Below are positions 58,546-64,000 of a DNA stretch of 64,000 bases, piece by piece. Under the pieces are notes generated by a model. It worked only from the letters and a program-made list of their open reading frames with translations, ran no database searches and was not told the DNA's origin. The DNA comes from Beroe forskalii (taxonomy: Eukaryota > Ctenophora > Nuda > Beroida > Beroidae). The first letter of the stretch is position 1. Each line of letters starts with the position of its first letter. The stretch covers positions 682,001-746,000 of the forward strand of contig WFMF01000024.1 of the NCBI GenBank assembly GCA_011033025.1, given 5' to 3'. Position numbers and translations under genes: made by a program.

Positions 58546-58924
58546 GGTACTAACCTTCTGATGAGAGGGTGGGCATTGGAGTCGGGAGAAAGCCACTGAA
58601 CTCAAGGGTGAAAGTTCCAAATTTGATATATGTTCAGGGAGGCGTTGATTGTCTTTTAGCAGAGGTGTGGAGTTTAATATGAATGGACTAGGTAGAATCA
58701 GATTACAGAGCGGACTAGCAACCTGAAGATGAGTTTTCAAGTTAGTTAAGAAGATAAGGAGAGCTGGTGAATTCTATTGCTTTGTGATTTAAGTAAAAAT
58801 TGTTCCTATGTGATTCCTATCTAGATGTGATTCTTCTAAGCTTCTATAGACATAAACAGTACCTTTGTTCAGCGAAGTAGCTCCGTGAATAGAGGAGTAT
58901 AGGTATCCCAGGCTCAGGGTCCTG

Positions 58925-61800
58925 CACACTTTCCAAGCATGAAGGAGTCAGTCACAGAGTGCACCCTGGGATGAAGGAGTACATCCCAGGATAGACATGA
59001 GTGTATCCCAGGATCGAGGAATCTCTTGCAGGAAAATAGAGTCTTCCCTAAGACCAAGGAAACTCTCTCAGCATCAAGGAAACTCTCCCAAGATCAAGGA
59101 GACTCTCTCAGCATCAAGGAAACTCTCCCAAGACCAAGGAGACTCTCCCAAGACCAAGGAGACTCTCCAATGATCAAGGAGTCTCTCTCAGGATCAAGGA
59201 GACTCTGTCAGGATCAAGGAGACTCTCTCAGGATCAAGGAGACTCTCTCAGGATCAAGGAGACTCTCTCAGGATCAAGGAGACTCTCTCAGGATCAAAGA
59301 GACTCTCTCAGGATCAAGGAGACTCTCCCAAGGTGAAGGAAACTCTCTCAGGATCAGGGAGACTCTCTCAGGATCAAGTTGGCCCTCCCAGGATCAAGAA
59401 GTCTCTCTCAGGATCAAGGAGACTCCTTCTGGATCATAGAGACTCTGTCAGGATCAAGGAGACTCTCTCAGGATCAAGGAGACTCTCTCAGGATCAAGGA
59501 GACTCTCTCAGGATCAAGGAGTCTCTCTCAGGATCAAGGAGACTCTCTCAGGATCAAGGGACTCTCTCTCAGGATCTCAGGACTCAAGGAGACCCTCTCA
59601 GGATCAAGGAGACTCTCTCAGGATCAAGGAGACTCTCTCAGGATCAAGGAGACTCTCAGGATCAAGTTGGCCTCCAGGATCAAGAAGTCTCTCAGGATCA
59701 AGGAGACTCTCTCAGGATCAAAGGAGACTCTCTCAGGATCAAGGGAGACTCTCTCAGGATCCAGGACTCTTCTCTCAGGATCAAGGAGACTCTCTCAGGA
59801 TCATAGAGTCTTCCTAGGATCAAGGAGTCTCTCTCAGGATCAGGAGAGTCTTCCAGGATCAAGAAGACTCTCTCAGGTGAAAGAAACTCTCTCAGGATCA
59901 AGGAGACTCTCTCAGGATCAGGGAGACTATCCCAAGATCAGGGAGGCTCTCCCAAGGTCAAGGGGACTCTCTCAGGATCTTTGAGTCTTCTCTAGGAGTA
60001 GGATCAGGGAGACTCTCTCAGGATCAAGGAGACTCCTTCTGGATCATAGAGACTCTGTCAGGATCAAGGAGACCTCTCAGGATCAAGCAGACTCTCTCAG
60101 GATCAAGGAGACTCTCTCAGGATCAAGGAGACTCTCTCAGGATCAAGGAGACTCTCTCAGGATCAGGGAGACTCTCTCAGGATCAAGGAGACTCTCTCAG
60201 GATCAAGAAGTCTCTCTCAGGATCAAGGAGACTCTTTCTGGATCATAGAGACTCTGTCTGGATCAAGGAGACTCTCTCAGGCCAGGATCATTGAGTCTTC
60301 TCTAGGAGATCAGAGACTCTCTCAGGATCATTGAGTCTTCCCTAGGATCAGGGAGAATCTCTCAGGATCAAGGAGACTCTCTCAGGATCAGGGAGACTAT
60401 CCCAAGATCAGGGAGGCTCTCCCAAGGTCAAGGGGACTCTCTCAGGATCTTTGAGTCTTCTAGGATCAGGGAGACTCTCTCAGGATCAAGGAGACTCTCA
60501 GGAAGATCAGGGAGACTCTCCCAAGGTCAAGGGGACTCTCTCAGGATCTTTGAGTCTTCTCAGGATCAGGAGACTCTCTCAGGATTAAGGAGACTCTCTC
60601 AGGATCAAGGAGACTCTCCCAGGATCAAGGAGACTCTCCCAGGATCAAGGAGACTCTCTCAGGATCATTGAGTCTTCCCTAGGAGCAGGGAGACTCTCAG
60701 GAGAAGGAAACTCTCTCAGGATCTCTCTCTCAGGATCAAGAGACTCTCTCAGGATCAGGAGACTCTCCCAGGATCAAGGAGACTCTCCCAAGGTCAGGGA
60801 CTCAGGATCAAGGAGACTCTCAGGGATCAAGGAGACTCTCCCAAGAGATCTAGGATCAAGGAGACTCTCTCAGGATCAAGGAGACTCTCTCAGGATCAAG
60901 GAGACTCTCAGGATCAAAGAGACTCTCTCAGGATCAAGGAGACTCTCTCAGGATCAAGGAGACTCTCTCAGGATCATTGAGTCTTCCCTAAGATCAGGGA
61001 GACTCTCTCAGGATCAGAGTCTTCCCAAGGATCAGGGAGACTCTCCCAAGGTGAAGGAGACTCTCAGGATCAAGGAGACTCTCTCAGGATCAAGGAGACT
61101 CTCTCAGGATCAGGGAGACTATCCCAAGATCAGGGAGACTCTCCCAATAACAAGGGGACTCTCTCAGGATCAAGGAAGCAAGGAGACCCTCTCAGAATCA
61201 AGGACATGTTTTGCAGGATCAAGGATCTTTCCTAAGATCTTGTCCTAGGATCAAGGAATGTACCCTGTGATGAAGGAGAGCAGCCTGGATGAAGAGTCTG
61301 TCCCAAGATAGAGCCTTTACCAGGTTCAAGGATTCTTTTCCAGTATCAAGAAGTGCATCTCATAAATGAGTGTATCCCAATACCAAGGAGACTATCCAAG
61401 GCTAGGATCAAGGAGACTCTTCTAGGATGAAGAATACAATTCAGGAACAAGGAATCAGTCCTAGGGTGAAAGTCTTTCAGGTAAAGGAGTCTTTCAGATG
61501 AAGGAGCCTTTCCCAGGATCAAGGAGTCTTTCCCAGGATCAAGGAGTCTTTCCCAGGATCAAGGAGTCTTCCCCAGGATCAAGGAGTCTTTCCCAGGATC
61601 AAGGAGTCTTTCCCAGGATCAAGGAGTCTTTCCCAGGACCAAAGAGTCTTTCCCAGGATCATGGAGTCTTTCCCAGGATCAAGAGTCTTTTCCAGGATCA
61701 TAGAGTCTATCCCAGGATCAAGGAGTCTTTCCCAGAATCAAGGAGCCTCCCCAGGATCATAGAGTCTATCCCAGGATCAAGGAAACTCTCCCATCATCAA
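58925..61800. repeat. Minisatellite, 20-bp unit (AGGATCAAGGAGACTCTCTC)
   Basis: A 2.9-kb array. Three zones are visible: diverged units with CCCAGGATGAAGGAGT (58925-59030), the main zone with CTCTCTCAGGATCAAGGAGA (59030-61250), and a homogenised zone with TTTCCCAGGATCAAGGAGTC (61490-61760). Larger blocks (for example around 59820-60010 and 60280-60480) repeat internally with TTGAGTCTTC markers. The unit has no stop in three forward frames, so long open frames (up to about 200 residues) arise by default. Confidence 0.95.
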
Positions 61801-61804
61801 TAAA

Positions 61805-62525
61805 ATGAGTGTATCCCAAGGACTATCCTCAGTCAAGGTATGTTGGTAAGTTAGAGCACAGCACAACAATTAAGAAATAACCTAACACATGCAGACAGCA
61901 GAATATTCTAACTGACCAAACTTGAATAATCTTTGGCAGATCAGCAAATAAACTTGAAAATTCACTGTGTATATACACCAATTTGCAATATTAATATTTG
62001 CAGAAAAATGACAGGCTTTAAAATTAAAACAAAATCGCCAAAAAAATATAATGGCATAGTTACTATTTGAACCATAGAGAACATAAGAACTTTTTCTACA
62101 TATTGTGAAAATTTAAATATTTTGAAAATTTTTACAGATTTTTCGCTGCATATTGCAATGATGGACCTGAGAGTGCGCGGCGCTATTGCAATTTGAATCA
62201 CGAATGTCGCGTCGACCAAAATTTGATAAACTGCGGACGTCCGCATTCTGACCATGCTCCACATGTTACGTGTCCGTAAGGCTCCGTGACATGGAGTAAC
62301 TGCATTTGGGGGCCAAATACCCCTTCCCCTACATCCGCCAGGCTTCCTCTTCATTTCGGACGTCCTTTAAGTTCATGGATGGCCCCTTTGGAAGAAAATC
62401 AAAACAGTCCAACTTCATCAAATTCAAGAATCAAAATAATTCATTCTAACAGATCATATTCATTTTCATAAACTCAAATGTCATGTCAGTTTCCCATGTT
62501 CTTGGGAGTTAATGTTTAATAAGGT
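61805..62525. other. Flank of the minisatellite, with an inverted GGGCCATCCAT terminus
   Basis: 62356-62393 contains CGGACGTCC and ATGGATGGCCCCTTT, the inverted counterpart of 56203-56236. A GTCCGTAAGGCTCCGTGACATGG stretch precedes it. No gene is recognised. Confidence 0.45.
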
Positions 62526-64000
62526 ATGACCCTCATTTGCTTAGAATTGGAAAGAATGCCTCGCTTGATAGAATATGCCATGAAAACATCTGCACCTCTT
62601 CAGCTGACGAAGTCATGGCACATTGATACCGTTTTAAATACCAATTCATACTGTCAATCATTAAGCCGGCTAAGGTACACAGTCACACCACTACACCATG
62701 GCAGAGTCTGTTCAGTTCAATGCAATATTATGAGCAAGATGGCAAGATATAGTGGGATTTTAACCTACGCTCCGTCCCCACACAAACCTCCATATTATGT
62801 CCGAGTGTTGCCACTAAGGATGGGAGATATCCATCGAATCAAAATCCATCTTATCAATTCCCATAATAAACACGGGATGATGACGAATGCAACACGAGAT
62901 TATTGGAATTTATATATTTTCGGACATGTAAAAAAGGTATTATTACGTTCTCATTATACATTATGTCAGTCCAAATTCAAATAATTGCTCAATGTCCATC
63001 CGTCCTTTTATAATATTTATAGGTCCATTTAATTTCAAATATCCCAGATATCATACTGAAATTATTGTTTCTCTCACCGCACATTCAACTCTAGGGCTCT
63101 CCATGTGGTTCTTACTATACCTAACACAACTAATAACGTAATAATGTTCAACTCAGAGCATCGTCGAGCTGGAGATGCTGATAACCCTCATTTAGGATGT
63201 CTTCAACTCCCTCCACTCGTCTACAGGTTACATCAACACTCTCGCACAGATGTCCTTGTAGAAAACTGGTTATTCGACGTGCGTAACTTAGGACTTAAGG
63301 CCTGAGCTGAGCGGCCAAGGGGGCGTACCGAAGTTTAAGATTGGAGAAGAAGAATGAGACAAGATTTAACGTTTTTAGGAATGTAATGTAGAAACTCACA
63401 CGTACACTAATTCAACTGATAATTATGTAATTGACGTGCGGCGGGAATAATTAAATAATATGGTTCGTGGCTTTGATATCCGAGAGAATTTCACCAGACG
63501 TGAGAACAAATTGAGTGGATGTTCTACTCAATAATTATCTGGAATGTACCCTTCGAATTCCCTCTACTACGGTTACGAGTGTAGGCTTGAAGACAAATTG
63601 AGTATTCACTCAATAATTACCTAGACCGACTCCGTAGAATAGTCACCTCACGAGCCACAATGTAAAAGGATAAAAGGACGCCACCAATTCCAAACCCGCC
63701 GCTTAAATAGTTACTCATTCATATGCAATGAATTTGTAATCTTATCCTAGATATCTTATCTAACCCTGATAACAAATCATTCTAACAATGCTATTGATTT
63801 AATATGCAATTATGCTATTTCAGAATATTCCCAATATAAGATATAATGACGAATTATCTATCACGGTTATTTCTAAGAATATCATGACACGTACTAAATC
63901 TCTAAATGAATTGTTAGGAATTACCGTGCCATGCCCTACAACATCCTAAGCCAAGGACACTCACTCTCAGTAAGGTCTCAAGTCACGACGGAACCTCATG
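62526..64000. other. No recognised gene; one unassigned open frame
   Basis: An open frame of 152 codons runs at 62526-62984 (+). The translation has no family motif I recognise, no signal peptide and no repeat, and the region lacks clear splice sites, so it is not called a gene. The rest is AT-rich and unassigned. Confidence 0.4.

Noticed and set aside
59026..59984. Long open frames of about 140-200 codons on the plus strand
   Set aside because: They arise because a stop-free 20-bp unit is repeated; all three frames are open, and no start, splice or conservation evidence exists.

Overview
The window is metazoan nuclear DNA. It is AT-rich and carries split genes with consensus GT/AG introns, tRNA-derived SINE, Helitron-like and foldback elements, and long minisatellites. 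Gene content (TRMT5, MMAB, ERMARD, a BSDC1-type protein, an SLC1 glutamate transporter, a possible ciliary protein) fits an invertebrate animal. A small secreted precursor with a melanin-concentrating-hormone-like core would fit a deuterostome invertebrate, but the sequence does not fix the species. Exons were assembled by eye from splice consensus, reading phase and family knowledge. Nothing was searched or computed.

Layout. 1-7.2 kb holds repeats: a ~130-bp satellite, a foldback element with X-box-like sites, and a 1.8-kb minisatellite of a 20-bp unit. 7.2-12.4 kb is a direct duplication of about 2.5-2.7 kb whose right-hand breakpoint lies inside TRMT5, leaving a dead 5' fragment in front of the intact gene. 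12-23 kb is the gene-dense core, all on +: intronless TRMT5, five-exon MMAB, single-exon ERMARD and nine-exon BSDC1-like. 23.5-26.9 kb is mobile-element rich: a SINE, two Helitron-like 3' ends in tandem and an inverted pair of GTCCAC-rich repeats. 28.35-29.41 kb encodes an 80-residue secreted peptide precursor in four exons. 31.2-35.0 kb (-) is an SLC1 excitatory amino acid transporter in eight coding exons. 35-46 kb is mostly unexplained, apart from a cluster of CACGTG sites and a terminal-inverted-repeat element with five CRE palindromes. 46.0-51.5 kb (-) holds the 3' exons of a large charged protein with apparent frameshifts. 51.9-53.5 kb (+) holds the last exons of a Pro/Gly/Gln/Tyr-rich protein, and its final 3' splice site is tandemly duplicated about ten times. 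54.5-62.4 kb is palindromic and CpG-rich DNA, then 42-bp and 20-bp minisatellites; the last 1.6 kb shows no recognisable gene.

The genes do not form one pathway. TRMT5 modifies tRNA, MMAB makes adenosylcobalamin in mitochondria, ERMARD and the BSDC1-like protein are tied to internal membranes, and the transporter and the peptide precursor suit neural or epithelial signalling. The most notable observations are the MCH-like precursor, introns bounded by direct repeats across both splice sites, the array of repeated splice acceptors, and the tandem Helitron ends.
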